Source: Micromonospora pallida
GTDB lineage: Bacteria; Actinomycetota; Actinomycetes; Mycobacteriales; Micromonosporaceae
NCBI RefSeq assembly: GCF_900090325.1
Contig: NZ_FMHW01000002.1
Span: 6,573,001 to 6,637,000, forward strand
Direction: 5' to 3'
Length of the DNA: 64,000 nt
Part shown: one piece after another, positions 37,738 through 46,659 of the stretch
How the letters are laid out: every line of letters starts with the position of its first letter
How positions within the stretch are numbered: the first letter of the stretch is position 1
The notes under the pieces: model-generated
Seen by the model: only the letters and a program-made list of their open reading frames with translations
What the model was told of the DNA's origin: nothing
Database searches by the model: none
Program-made: the position numbers and the translations under genes

Positions 37738-38730
37738 GTGACCATCACAGAGAACAAACCCGACACCAGGCCGACCCTGACGCCACAGCGGGGCGGCCTT
37801 CTCGCCGATCGCGCCTTCTCCTGGTGGACGCTCGGCACCGGCCTGCTCGTCCTGGCCATCCTCGCGCTCATCCTGGTGACGACCGTCCGGGAGTCCTGGC
37901 CGGTCTTCGCCGAGATGGGCTTCCGTTATGTCACCGAGCGCACCTGGGATCCGAACCCGGGGGCGGGTGAACCGGTCTTCGGCGCGCTGGCCTTCATGTA
38001 CGGCACCGCGATCTCCTCACTGATCGCGCTGGTCATCGCCGTACCGGTGTCGGTCGGCATCGCGCTGTTCATCACCGAGCTGGCGCACCGCCGGCTGCGA
38101 AGCAGCGCGGTCACCGTCATCGACCTGCTGGCCGCCGTACCGTCGGTGGTGTTCGGTCTCTGGGGCGTCCTGGTGCTGGCGCCCAAGCTGGTGCCGTTCT
38201 ACCAGTGGCTGCACGACGTTTTCGGCGGCGTGCCGGTGCTCGGCAGCATCTTCGGCGAGGCGGCCAGCGGCCGGAACTTCATGACCGCCGGGCTGATCCT
38301 GGCGATCATGGTCACCCCGATCATCACCTCGATCTGCCGCGAGGTCTTCGGCACCGTCCCGCAGGCCGACAAGGACGCCGCCCTCGCCCTCGGCGCGACC
38401 CGCTGGGAGATGATCCGGGGCGCGGTCTTCCCGCACAGCTTCGGTGGCATCGTCGGCGCGGTGATGCTCGGCCTGGGTCGGGCGATGGGCGAGACGATCG
38501 CCGTCGCGCTGGTCATCGGCGGGGCCACCAACATCTCGGCGAACCTCTTCGAGCCGGGCAACACCATGGCCGCCGTGATCGTGCAGCAGTTCGGCGAGTC
38601 CACCGGCACCTTCACCGCCGCCCTGATCGGGCTCGGTGTCGTCCTCTTCGCGATGACCGTCGCGATCAACCTGACCGCCCAGGCCATCGTGCGCCGGGCG
38701 GAGGCCCGCATGAGGGGAGGCGCGGCGTGA
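37738..38730 (+). CDS. pstC: Phosphate ABC transporter permease PstC
   Basis: A 330-residue inner-membrane subunit with six helices (first at about 30-55, LGTGLLVLAILALILV). The ABC permease EAA-like loop is DKDAALALGATRWEMIRGAVFPH. The GTG at 37738 is used because GGAG lies 5 nt before it; a GTG two codons earlier would overlap that site. The stop overlaps the pstA start by 4 bp. Confidence 0.95.
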   Translation: MTITENKPDTRPTLTPQRGGLLADRAFSWWTLGTGLLVLAILALILVTTVRESWPVFAEMGFRYVTERTWDPNPGAGEPVFGALAFMYGTAISSLIALVIAVPVSVGIALFITELAHRRLRSSAVTVIDLLAAVPSVVFGLWGVLVLAPKLVPFYQWLHDVFGGVPVLGSIFGEAASGRNFMTAGLILAIMVTPIITSICREVFGTVPQADKDAALALGATRWEMIRGAVFPHSFGGIVGAVMLGLGRAMGETIAVALVIGGATNISANLFEPGNTMAAVIVQQFGESTGTFTAALIGLGVVLFAMTVAINLTAQAIVRRAEARMRGGAA

Positions 38731-39638
38731 CCGCCACCGTGGAGCCCGGCACCCGTACCCCGGTCGTCCCCGACCTGTCGGGGCGTGCCCTGTCCGTCCG
38801 CCGTCGGATCGTCAACCACCTGGCCACCGGCGGCATCTACCTGGCGGTGCTGCTCGCCGTGGTGCCGCTGGGCCTGGTCGCCTGGACGGTGGTCAGCCGG
38901 GGTGGCGGGGTGATGAGCCTCGACTTCCTCAACGCCGACATCCCCAACTCGTACCGACGGCAGGGGCCGGGCATGGGGCCGGCGATCGTCGGCACCCTGA
39001 TCATCACCGGCATGGCGTCGCTGATGGCGATCCCGCTCGGCGTCTTCGGCGCGATCTACCTCAACGAGTACGGCAAGCAGAAGCCGCTGGCCCGGGTCAT
39101 CCGGATCATGGCGGACGTGATGACCGGCGTGCCGTCGATCGTGATGGGCCTCTTCATCTACATCGGCTGGGTGCTGGTGGTGGGCGAGTTCTCCGGCTTC
39201 GCCGGGTCGCTCGCGTTGGCCTGCCTGATGCTCCCCGTGGTGATCCGCAGCAGCGAGGAGATGCTCCGGCTGGTCCCGGACGAGCTGCGTCAGGCCAGCC
39301 TGGCGCTGGGGGCGCGGAAGTGGCGGACCATCCTCACCGTCGTGCTGCCCGCCGCGATCTCCGGCATCACCAGCGGCTCGCTGCTCGCGGTGGCCCGGGC
39401 CGCCGGTGAGACCGCGCCGATCATCATCGTCACCGGCATCACCTTCGCGAGCAATCCGAACCTCTTCGAGGGCACGAACACCGCCCTGCCCGCGCAGATC
39501 TTCCGTAACGCCAGCCAGCCCTTCATCGGTGCCCAGGACCGGGCCTGGGGAGCGGCTCTCACCCTGATCGTGATCGTCGTCCTGTTCACGGTCGTCGCCC
39601 GTATCATCGCCAACCGCTTCGCCCTGAAGGAGCGCTGA
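38727..39638 (+). CDS. pstA: Phosphate ABC transporter permease PstA
   Basis: A 303-residue membrane subunit. Six helices follow a cytosolic N-terminus, and the permease loop is PDELRQASLALGARKWRTILTVV. It forms the channel with PstC. The GTG at 38727 overlaps the pstC stop (GTGA) and follows GGGGAGG, showing tight translational coupling. Confidence 0.95.
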   Translation: MTATVEPGTRTPVVPDLSGRALSVRRRIVNHLATGGIYLAVLLAVVPLGLVAWTVVSRGGGVMSLDFLNADIPNSYRRQGPGMGPAIVGTLIITGMASLMAIPLGVFGAIYLNEYGKQKPLARVIRIMADVMTGVPSIVMGLFIYIGWVLVVGEFSGFAGSLALACLMLPVVIRSSEEMLRLVPDELRQASLALGARKWRTILTVVLPAAISGITSGSLLAVARAAGETAPIIIVTGITFASNPNLFEGTNTALPAQIFRNASQPFIGAQDRAWGAALTLIVIVVLFTVVARIIANRFALKER

Positions 39639-39641
39639 ACC

Positions 39642-40514
39642 ATGGCCCAGCAACGCACCGCGAGCGACCACCGCCCGTCCGTCGCCATCAGCACCCCGGG
39701 GGATGGTTGGAACGACCCTGGCCTGCACGCCACCGGCGGCAGCACCGTGATGGACCTGCGTGACGTCAGCGTCTACTACGGCAGCTACGAGGCCGTCCGG
39801 GGGACCAGCATCCCGATCCGGCAGAACCAGATCACCGCGATGATCGGGCCGTCCGGATGCGGCAAGTCGACCATCCTGCGGTCGCTGAACCGGATGAACG
39901 ACCTGATCCCCGGAGCCCGGGTGACCGGCTCGGTGACGTACCACGGCCAGGACATCTACGCCAAGGGCGTCGACCCGATCCAGGTGCGCCGCCGGATCGG
40001 CATGGTCTTCCAGAAGCCCAACCCGTTCCCCAAGTCGATCTACGACAACGTGGCCTACGGCCTGCGGATCAACGGGATCAAGGGCAAGCTGGACGACCAG
40101 GTCGAGGAGGCGCTGACCGGCGCGGCCCTCTGGGACGAGGTGAAGGACAAGCTCCGCAAGAGCGGCCTGGCGCTCTCCGGCGGCCAGCAGCAGCGGCTCT
40201 GCATCGCCCGGACGATCGCCGTGAAGCCGGACGTGATCCTGATGGACGAGCCCTGCTCGGCCCTCGACCCGATCGCGACCAGCAAGATCGAGGACCTGAT
40301 GCACGAGCTGTCGAAGTCGTACACCATCGTCATCGTCACCCACAACATGCAGCAGGCCGCCCGGGTCAGCCACTACACGGCGTTCTTCACCGCCGAGGTG
40401 GACGAGCAGCAGGTGCGGCACGGCCGGCTGGTGGAGTTCGACCAGACCTCGAAGATCTTCACCAATCCGGGTGACAAGCGGACCGAGGACTACATCACCG
40501 GACGTTTCGGCTGA
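39642..40514 (+). CDS. pstB: Phosphate ABC transporter ATP-binding protein PstB
   Basis: A 290-residue ATPase. Walker A is GPSGCGKST, the Q-loop [15 protein letters not shown], signature LSGGQQQR, Walker B VILMDEP, and the switch His is in VTHNMQQA. The ATG at 39642 follows AAGGAG and gives about 36 residues before the conserved [11 protein letters not shown], a longer N-terminal extension than in E. coli PstB. An inner ATG at that conserved point is an alternative start. It is the last gene of the pst operon. Confidence 0.96.
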   Translation: MAQQRTASDHRPSVAISTPGDGWNDPGLHATGGSTVMDLRDVSVYYGSYEAVRGTSIPIRQNQITAMIGPSGCGKSTILRSLNRMNDLIPGARVTGSVTYHGQDIYAKGVDPIQVRRRIGMVFQKPNPFPKSIYDNVAYGLRINGIKGKLDDQVEEALTGAALWDEVKDKLRKSGLALSGGQQQRLCIARTIAVKPDVILMDEPCSALDPIATSKIEDLMHELSKSYTIVIVTHNMQQAARVSHYTAFFTAEVDEQQVRHGRLVEFDQTSKIFTNPGDKRTEDYITGRFG

Positions 40515-40582
40515 CCGGGGCCCCGCCGACCGGGGCTCCAGGAGCCGTGTCGGCCGGGACCGTCGATCCGAAGGAAGGTGAT

Positions 40583-41080
40583 GTGACCACTCACGACGTC
40601 GGCTCGGACCTCGTGCACATCGCCGTTCCGGTTGCGTACGTGCGACACGTCGCCGCGCTCCTCGCGGAGCTGGACCGAAAGGGCGGCGACGTACGCCCAC
40701 CGGCCCGGCCGCCCGCCCGCCCGGCGCCACCGGACCTCGCCGGTCAGTGGTCCGTGACGGAGCTGCGGCGTTTCGCGGCCGGACGATCGAAGAGCCACAG
40801 CACCGTGCTCAAGGTCCTCGACCTGCTCGCCGCGCACCCCGGCGAGTGGCTGTCGGCCGAGGCGATCTGTGTCGAGGTGGGTGTCTCCCGGCACCGGTTC
40901 GGCGGTGCGCTGGCCGGGATGACCCGGATGCTCCGGGCGCACTCGACCTTCCGGGAGCTGGGCATGCCGATGAACCGGTACGTCAGTGGCAGCCTCGACG
41001 ACCGGGCCGGGACCTTCTACTGGCTGACGCCGGAGCAGGCCCACCAGTGGCAGTCGGCTCGCGCCGGAACCGCCGGCTGA
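40583..41080 (+). CDS. Hypothetical winged-helix-like protein downstream of pstB
   Basis: A 165-residue protein. Residues about 1-30 form a short helix-rich part (DLVHIAVPVAYVRHVAALLAEL), followed by a Pro/Ala linker. The segment STVLKVLDLLAAHPGEWLSAEAI then CVEVGVSRHRFGGALAGMTRML has the helix-turn-helix pattern of a winged-helix fold, and the end has FYWLTPEQAHQW. It may be a small regulator or nucleoid protein; the family is not recognised with certainty. The GTG at 40583 follows AAGGAAGG, 69 bp after pstB, so it may be co-transcribed. Confidence 0.65.
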   Translation: MTTHDVGSDLVHIAVPVAYVRHVAALLAELDRKGGDVRPPARPPARPAPPDLAGQWSVTELRRFAAGRSKSHSTVLKVLDLLAAHPGEWLSAEAICVEVGVSRHRFGGALAGMTRMLRAHSTFRELGMPMNRYVSGSLDDRAGTFYWLTPEQAHQWQSARAGTAG

Positions 41081-41083
41081 TCC

Positions 41084-41128
41084 GGCGGACCGTCGGCCGG
41101 CAACGGGACCGCCGGCCGGCGGTCCGCC
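41084..41128. terminator. Bidirectional terminator between convergent genes
   Basis: Outer arms GGCGGACCG/CGGTCCGCC and inner arms GGCCGGC/GCCGGCC, loop AACGGGACC: 16 paired bases per side with a 2-nt internal bulge. It sits exactly between the stops of the winged-helix gene and mshD. Confidence 0.85.
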
Positions 41129-41135
41129 TTGTGGA

Positions 41136-42065
41136 TCAGCCGCGGTGGTAGTTGACGTGCGCGCACCAGTGGGCGAAGCCGAGCCGCTGGTACAGGGCCA
41201 CCGCGGCGGTGTTCGACTCGTCCACATAGAGCATCACCCGACGCAGGCCCCGCTGCTCGCGCAGGTACGCCAGCCCGGCGGCGGTCAGCACCCGGCCCAG
41301 CCCGCCCCGGTGCGCCGTCGGGTCCACCCCGAGCACGTAGACCTCCCCGATCGGGGTCGCGCCGGCGTACTCGTGGACCTTGGTCCAGTGGAAACCGAGC
41401 AGTCGGCCGGTCGACTCCTCCACGGCGAGCAGGAAGCCGGCCGGGTCGAACCACGGCTCGCTGAGGCGTACCCGTAGGTCGTCGGCGGTCCACCGACCCT
41501 GCTCGGGATGGTCGGCGAAGGCCCGCGCGTTCAGCGCCAGCCAGGCGTCGTCGTCCGTGCCGGGCCGGAAGGCGCGCAGCGTCACCCCGTCGGGCAGGGC
41601 TGGCGCGGGCGGCGGCACGGTCAACGACCGGCGCATCTGCCACAGCACCCGGGCGCGACCGAAGCCGAGGTCGACGGCGAGGGCGGCGGCGGCCGGGTGG
41701 TCACCGTGCGCCCAGACCCGGACCGGCAGTGTGCCGGCCTCGGCCAGGGCCGTCGTCGCGAGCGCCCGGCCCAGCCGGTGCCGCCGGTACGCCGGGTGCA
41801 CCACCAGGTCGAGGCCGACTCCCTCGGCCGGGGCGGTGATGTCGAGGTGCGCGTACCCGACGAGCAGGCCGTCGGGTGTCCGCGCGGTGAGGTGGACCGC
41901 GGCGGCCCGGGGGTCCCGCAGCCGGAGCAGCACCGCCTCGTCCAGCGGGTCCGCGCCGTCGGCGTCCCCGGCGATCCGCGCCAACGTCAGGACGTCGGCG
42001 ACCGCCGTCGCGTCCAGCCGATCGTCCCGGTCCACCCGGGCGCCCGTCACCCCGCCGTCTGTCAC
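41136..42065 (-). CDS. mshD: Mycothiol synthase MshD
   Basis: A 309-residue tandem GNAT protein, the last enzyme of mycothiol synthesis, which acetylates Cys-GlcN-Ins. Domain 1 (about 15-150) has GLDLVVHPAYRRHRLGRAL; domain 2 (about 160-309) has GEVYVLGVDPTAHRGGLGRVL and ends LYVDESNTAAVALYQRLGF, then HVNYHRG, the highly conserved MshD C-terminus. LLGFHWTKVHE is another MshD signature. The GTG at 42065 has TACCGT 6 nt upstream, so it is probably leaderless. Mycothiol is restricted to actinobacteria, which supports the taxonomic call. Confidence 0.94.
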   Translation of the reverse strand: MTDGGVTGARVDRDDRLDATAVADVLTLARIAGDADGADPLDEAVLLRLRDPRAAAVHLTARTPDGLLVGYAHLDITAPAEGVGLDLVVHPAYRRHRLGRALATTALAEAGTLPVRVWAHGDHPAAAALAVDLGFGRARVLWQMRRSLTVPPPAPALPDGVTLRAFRPGTDDDAWLALNARAFADHPEQGRWTADDLRVRLSEPWFDPAGFLLAVEESTGRLLGFHWTKVHEYAGATPIGEVYVLGVDPTAHRGGLGRVLTAAGLAYLREQRGLRRVMLYVDESNTAAVALYQRLGFAHWCAHVNYHRG

Positions 42066-42174
42066 TCCGCCACGGTAGCGGTTCCCCGGCCTGGACGGCC
42101 CGGGCACCCGAGCCCGCCGGGACCGGTCACAGGTCGACCGTGTCGGTCCGTGCACCCGGGTCCGCCGGGACGGG

Positions 42175-43008
42175 TCACAGGTCGGGTGGCAGGGCGGCGA
42201 CCTGGAAGCGGCTGGTGAGGTTCGGCAGGATGTGGTACAGCGCATCCACCGTGCCCTGCCGGTCGCCGCCCGCGTCGTGCAGCAGCACGACCGAGCCGGG
42301 CACCGTGCTGGCGTTCACCATGCCGGCGATGCTGGCCGCGCCCGGGGTCTCCCAGTCCGCCGGGTCGACCGTCCAGTGCAGCGGCACCATGCCGAGGTCG
42401 CGGGAGACCGACACCACCGGGTACGTCCAGGCCCCGCCGGGTTGCCGGTAGTACGCGATGCGGGCGTCCGGCACGGCCGCCCGGATGGCCTCGTTGGTGC
42501 GGAGCAGGTCGGCCCTGATCGACTCGTACGACTGGCTGCCGAGGGTCACGTCGTGGTTCCAGGTGTGGTTGCAGAGGGTGTGCCCGTCGGCCACGATCGC
42601 GCGGACCAGGTCGGGGTGTGCCTGGACGTTCTCGCCGACCAGGCAGAAGGTTGCGGTCACGCGGTACGCCCGCAGCGCGGCCAGCGCCTGCGGGGTGTAG
42701 TTCGGGTCCGGCCCGTCGTCGAAGGTGAGCGTCACCTGTCCGGTGCCGGTGGTCATCTGGGTGCCGAAGGGGCCGTCCTGGTCGGCGTTGTCGGCCGTCG
42801 GCCCGGCCGGGCTCGGGCTGCCCTCCGGGGCGGCGCTGGTCGCCGGCGGCTGGTTGGCGAACTGGTGCGGTGAGTCACTCGGGGCGGCGATGTCCGGGGT
42901 GCTCTGGTGTCCCATCAGGCTGTAGCCGATGGCGTACGCCGAGCCGAGCAGCCCGGCGGTCACCAGCGCCACGATCCACAGGGCGCGGGGCGGCGACGCG
43001 GCGCGCAT
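42175..43008 (-). CDS. Polysaccharide deacetylase (NodB homology), membrane-anchored
   Basis: A 277-residue protein. A membrane anchor at 8-32 (ALWIVALVTAGLLGSAYAIGY) is followed by a Pro/Ser-rich tether to about residue 85 and a carbohydrate esterase 4 domain. Motifs in order are TLTFDDGPD (catalytic Asp and metal Asp), CNHTWNH (metal His pair), YRQPGG, HWTVDPADW and VVLLHDAGG. It should deacetylate peptidoglycan or another N-acetylglucosamine polymer outside the cell. Confidence 0.92.
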   Translation of the reverse strand: MRAASPPRALWIVALVTAGLLGSAYAIGYSLMGHQSTPDIAAPSDSPHQFANQPPATSAAPEGSPSPAGPTADNADQDGPFGTQMTTGTGQVTLTFDDGPDPNYTPQALAALRAYRVTATFCLVGENVQAHPDLVRAIVADGHTLCNHTWNHDVTLGSQSYESIRADLLRTNEAIRAAVPDARIAYYRQPGGAWTYPVVSVSRDLGMVPLHWTVDPADWETPGAASIAGMVNASTVPGSVVLLHDAGGDRQGTVDALYHILPNLTSRFQVAALPPDL

Positions 43009-43215
43009 CAGGCACCCCGGCCGGTCGACGCGCCGGATGGCCAGGGTCGATCAGGTCCACCTGAGCGGGGTGGATGGTCGACACCACCCGTCGCTCGTTC
43101 GGTTGTCGCACGCACCGTCGCTCCCTTCTCCGGCTGGTTCGCCCGTCACGTTAGGGAGCGACCTACCGAACAAGAGAGGCATTCCGAAACTAATCCCCGG
43201 AAGAGGGCAAAAGGT

Positions 43216-43929
43216 TCATACGGGTAGAGGTGCGGTCTCCGCGTCCGGCAGCGAGCGCGACGGCGGGACGACGAACTTGTAGCCCACCTGTCGAACGGTG
43301 CCGATCATCGACTCGTACTCCGAGCCGAGCTTGGCCCGCAGCCGACGGACGTGCACGTCGACGGTACGGGTGCCGCCGAAGTAGTCGTACCCCCACACCT
43401 CGCGGAGGAGTTGGTCGCGGGTGAACACCCGACCCGGGTGCTGAGCGAGGAACTTCAGCAGCTCGAACTCCTTGTAGGTGAGGTCGAGCGGGCGTCCCTT
43501 GAGCTTCGCCGCGTAGGTGTCCGGGTCGATGGTCAGCTCGCCGGCCCGGATCGAACCCCCCGTCCCGGCGGTGGCGTTGCTCAACCGGCCGACCACCAGC
43601 CGCAACCGGGCCTCCACCTCGGCCGGCCCGGCGCTGGCGAGGATGACGTCGTCGACCCCCCAGTCGGCGTTGAGCGCGATCAGCCCGGACTCGGTGACCA
43701 CCGCGACCAGCGGCACCCCCAGCCCGGTGGCGTGCAGCATGCGGCAGGTCGCCCGGGCCTCACTCAGCTCCGACCGGGCGTCCACCAGGACGGCGTCCGG
43801 GCTGGGGCCGGCGACCAGGGTCCGCACGTCACGCGGCGCGGTCCGGACCGAGTGGGGCAGTAGATCGAGCGCCGGTAGTACGGCGGATGGTTCGCCTGCG
43901 CGTGCGGTCACCAGCAACAGGATCTCCAC
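43216..43929 (-). CDS. glnR: GlnR-type winged-helix response regulator
   Basis: A 237-residue OmpR-family regulator. The receiver (1-115) keeps Asp50 in AVLVDARSE but lacks the acidic pocket of true phospho-receivers. The segment [32 protein letters not shown] is characteristic of actinomycete GlnR. The DNA-binding domain (about 128-225) has [19 protein letters not shown], then [23 protein letters not shown]. GlnR controls nitrogen assimilation genes such as glnA, amtB and nir. The GTG at 43929 follows GGAGGTG. Nearness to mshD, pst and cysA2 is like the GlnR region in Streptomyces. Confidence 0.9.
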   Translation of the reverse strand: MEILLLVTARAGEPSAVLPALDLLPHSVRTAPRDVRTLVAGPSPDAVLVDARSELSEARATCRMLHATGLGVPLVAVVTESGLIALNADWGVDDVILASAGPAEVEARLRLVVGRLSNATAGTGGSIRAGELTIDPDTYAAKLKGRPLDLTYKEFELLKFLAQHPGRVFTRDQLLREVWGYDYFGGTRTVDVHVRRLRAKLGSEYESMIGTVRQVGYKFVVPPSRSLPDAETAPLPV

Positions 43930-44178
43930 ACGATCACCTCCGTCCCGGCGGCGTCGGCCGCGCGACCAGCGACGGCACCCGGACTGGGCGCGGCGCTGAG
44001 AAACTCCTGGTCCCGGCGTCGCTGGCGGGCGGATCAGGACTTGAGACTAACCGATCGCCTGCGGTTGACCTCGGGATCATTTCCCGTTTGCCGGGGTTGC
44101 CCACACTTGCGGCCCAGGTTTTTACGTCCGTGAAACGGCGTCCGCCCGGCACGTGGTGAGGTCTGGCACGATCGGGTG

Positions 44179-45225
44179 GTGTTTCCCTCCGTCTCTGCCG
44201 GCGCCGGTCGCGACCCCTGGTCCGAGGACGGGCCACCGGCCGGCTTCCCCCCGCCGCGTACCGGCCCGGACCTCGACGACTTCGTGGCTCCGCGCAAGCG
44301 GCGCGGCCCCCGCCGCTTCCGTATCGGCGGTCCGTCGGTGTATCGGCCGGACGAGGTCGACGACGATGACGACGACGAGTTCGACGAGGAGGAGATCGAG
44401 CCGGTCGAGGTCAACAAGCGGCTGTCGCTGACCGTCGCCGGCTTCGCCCTGTTGCTCGGGCTCGGCCTGGTGCTCGCCGCGCAGACCACCGGCCCCGGCC
44501 ACCGGCTGCCCTTCGCGATCGTGATCTTCGGCGTGCAGTTGTTGTTCGTCCTGGCCTGGACGATGGCCACCCGCCCACCGGCCCTGCTGGTCGTCGCCCT
44601 GGTCGGCGCGGCCACCGCCGCGACCGCCGACACGGTCGCCGTACGGTCGGCCGAGGCCCGGCTCGTCCCGCTGCTCTACGTCGCGGCGGGCGGCTTCGTC
44701 GTCACGGTGCTCGGCCAGCTCGTCCGCCAGGCCGACCGGCGGCGGGTCACCGACTCGTTCCGCACCAACCTGCTCGTCGTGGCCGGCGTGGTCGGGTTCG
44801 CCACCCTGCTACCTCTGAGCCGGATCCCGGCCGGCACCCAGACCATCACGGTCGGCCTGACCGCCACCGCGCTGGCGCTCACCGTGGCGCGGATCACCGA
44901 CGCGGTGCTGCCCTGGCCGCGACTCGCCCCGCAGGTGCCCCGGGGCGCGGCCGGCGTGGTGCTCGGCGCGATGCTCGGCACCCTCACCAGCGGTGTGCTC
45001 GGCAGCTTCCTGGTCGGCTTCACCCCGACCAGCGCCGCGCTGGTCGGCCTGGTCGCCGCCGCCACCGCCGTCCTGGCGGATCTCGCCGTCGGGTACGCCG
45101 AGGCGGGCCGGCTGATGGCCGGCGAGCCGCCCACCTTCTGGATCGCGCGGCACATGCAGGGGCCGCTCGGCGGGATCGCCCTCGCCGCGCCGGCCGCCTA
45201 CCTCATGTGCGTACTGTTCCTCTGA
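44179..45225 (+). CDS. Hypothetical membrane protein with acidic N-terminus
   Basis: A 348-residue protein. Residues 1-80 are cytosolic and end in an acidic run (six Asp, then EFDEEEIEPVE). About ten helices follow, from LSLTVAGFALLLGLGLVLA to the C-terminal AAPAAYLMCVLFL. No transporter motif is recognised. Two GTG codons are adjacent (44176, 44179); the second is preferred because CACGAT ends 6 nt before it. It diverges from glnR. Confidence 0.7.
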   Translation: MFPSVSAGAGRDPWSEDGPPAGFPPPRTGPDLDDFVAPRKRRGPRRFRIGGPSVYRPDEVDDDDDDEFDEEEIEPVEVNKRLSLTVAGFALLLGLGLVLAAQTTGPGHRLPFAIVIFGVQLLFVLAWTMATRPPALLVVALVGAATAATADTVAVRSAEARLVPLLYVAAGGFVVTVLGQLVRQADRRRVTDSFRTNLLVVAGVVGFATLLPLSRIPAGTQTITVGLTATALALTVARITDAVLPWPRLAPQVPRGAAGVVLGAMLGTLTSGVLGSFLVGFTPTSAALVGLVAAATAVLADLAVGYAEAGRLMAGEPPTFWIARHMQGPLGGIALAAPAAYLMCVLFL

Positions 45226-45316
45226 CCCGCGTCCCCCGCCCACGGTTGGGGCGTGGGCCCATCGGGTACCAACGCTGTGTCGTGAGGCGACACAGGGACG
45301 TGAGAGTGGAGGCGGC

Positions 45317-46105
45317 GTGACCGAGGCCTACCCGGCGTACGAAGAACGGCCCCGACGGCGGGGTCTCAAGATCCTTATCGGCCTGCTCGTCCTGCTCCTG
45401 ATCCTGGTGGGGCTGGCTGTGGTGGCCGACCGGATCGCCGCCGGGGTCGCCGAGGACGCCATCGCCGACCAGGTACGACAGGAGCTGACCCAGCAGGACG
45501 CCAGCGCGCAGCCGCCGGAGGTCGAGGTCGGCGGTTTCCCCTTCCTCACCCAGGTGCTCGACGGGAAGTACGAGCGCATCACCATCCGACTGCGCGACGT
45601 CCAGGGCACCGTCGAGGGCAACTCGGTCAACCTGCCGGAACTGGACGTGGACGCCCGGGGCGTCTCCGCGTCGCTGGACACCATCCGGTCCGGCCAGGGT
45701 GAGGTGGTGGCCGAGCGGGTCGACGGCACCGGCACGGTCAGCTACGACAGCCTGGCCGCCGTCCTCGACCGTCCCGGCCTGAAGCTCGGCGAGAAGGACG
45801 GCAAGCTGACCGTCACTGCGCCGGTGGACATCCTCGGGCAGAAGCTGACGGTCAACGGCACCGCCGAGGTCAAGGTCAACGAGCAGGGGAAGATCGCGCT
45901 GAGCTTCAGCGACCTCGACGCCGAGGGCCTGCCGAACGTGCCGATGGCCCGGGTGCTGCTCAACAACTACGCGCGCAGCATCTCCATCGACGTACCCCTG
46001 CCGGACCTGCCGTTCCAGCTCACCGTGCGGGAGGTCCGCCCACTGCCCGAGGGGCTCGCGGTCACCGCCGACGCCAAGGACGTACCGATCAGCTCGGCCG
46101 GCTGA
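45317..46105 (+). CDS. DUF2993 family membrane-anchored protein
   Basis: A 262-residue protein. A membrane anchor lies at 17-40 (LKILIGLLVLLLILVGLAVV), then an extracytosolic DUF2993 (LmeA-like) domain with VEVGGFPFLTQVLDGKYERI near its start and LPFQLTVREVRPLPEGLAVTADAKDV near its end. Relatives in mycobacteria are lipid-binding envelope proteins; the ligand here is unknown. The GTG at 45317 follows GTGGAGG. It is 91 bp after the membrane gene and may be in the same operon. Confidence 0.85.
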   Translation: MTEAYPAYEERPRRRGLKILIGLLVLLLILVGLAVVADRIAAGVAEDAIADQVRQELTQQDASAQPPEVEVGGFPFLTQVLDGKYERITIRLRDVQGTVEGNSVNLPELDVDARGVSASLDTIRSGQGEVVAERVDGTGTVSYDSLAAVLDRPGLKLGEKDGKLTVTAPVDILGQKLTVNGTAEVKVNEQGKIALSFSDLDAEGLPNVPMARVLLNNYARSISIDVPLPDLPFQLTVREVRPLPEGLAVTADAKDVPISSAG

Positions 46106-46134
46106 GTCCGGCCCCGCGGTTCTCCGTGACCCGA

Positions 46135-46167
46135 CGGCCCCGGCGGTGGTCCTCCACCCCGGGGCCG
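46135..46167 (+). terminator. Hairpin after DUF2993 gene
   Basis: CGGCCCCGG and CCCCGGGGCCG pair around a loop of about 14 nt, 29 nt after the stop codon. It would separate the DUF2993 transcript from the cysteine-leader operon. Confidence 0.55.
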
Positions 46168-46371
46168 CCGGCTGTTTCGCCCCCCAGACGGCTGCGGCGC
46201 TCCGCCCCCGACGGCCGATGCGCACCGCCTTTGGGCGGGCGTGGCGCTCGGTTGTCCGCCCGCCGCGCCACCCCGGGACGCCGGCCGGAGTGTGGCGCGA
46301 ACCACGTCCGAACGGCCTGCTCGGACGTCCCGGATGCTGGTCGGACCGGTGGCAGGACGTGGAGTCGCTGG

Positions 46372-46377
46372 TAGGCT
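46372..46377 (+). promoter_or_regulatory. -10 box for leaderless cysteine leader transcript
   Basis: TAGGCT, 8 nt before the ATG of the leader peptide, with no Shine-Dalgarno in between. No clear -35 is visible. Confidence 0.5.
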
Positions 46378-46385
46378 CCGTGGTC

Positions 46386-46463
46386 ATGGGGACGCTCCTC
46401 ACCAAACGGCGCGCGGTCGACCTGTGCCGCGTGGCCACCTGCCTGTGTCGCTCCGTCATCTGA
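46386..46463 (+). CDS. Cys-rich leader peptide (attenuator) upstream of cysA2
   Basis: A 25-residue peptide from ATG 46386 to TGA 46461-46463. Its C-terminal half is V-D-L-C-R-V-A-T-C-L-C-R, with Cys at residues 14, 19 and 21. Short leaderless Cys-rich peptides of the form DLCRV occur before sulfur genes in many actinobacteria; in mycobacteria such peptides upstream of cysA2 act as cysteine-responsive attenuators. Ribosome stalling at Cys codons would change access to the cysA2 start 196 nt downstream. The family match is from memory; the peptide, its position and its Cys content are direct observations. Confidence 0.8.
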   Translation: MGTLLTKRRAVDLCRVATCLCRSVI

Positions 46464-46659
46464 CGACGGAGCTGCAAACGGCTGTGTAGCGGCCACCGGC
46501 GGTGTTCCCGAGCCCCCGGTTCTCCTCTTTCGCCCGGCAGCGGCGCCGTCGCATCCAACCCGTGATCCGTCCGTTCTGGGTCCCGCGCGTGGTGCGACAG
46601 ACACCGAACATCCCCCCCGCGCGTCGACTCACCACCAATCCTCACCAGGGAGTGATCCG

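Noticed and set aside
25295..43008. Possible specialised-metabolite cluster (SnoaL-like domain, oxidoreductase, NUDIX, deacetylase)
   Set aside because: No synthase, carrier or tailoring set is present; each gene has a better independent explanation.
44121..44136. TTTAC-N6-GAAAC between glnR and the membrane gene as a GlnR box
   Set aside because: Only one a/b pair is seen; the second pair needed for a convincing GlnR site is missing.
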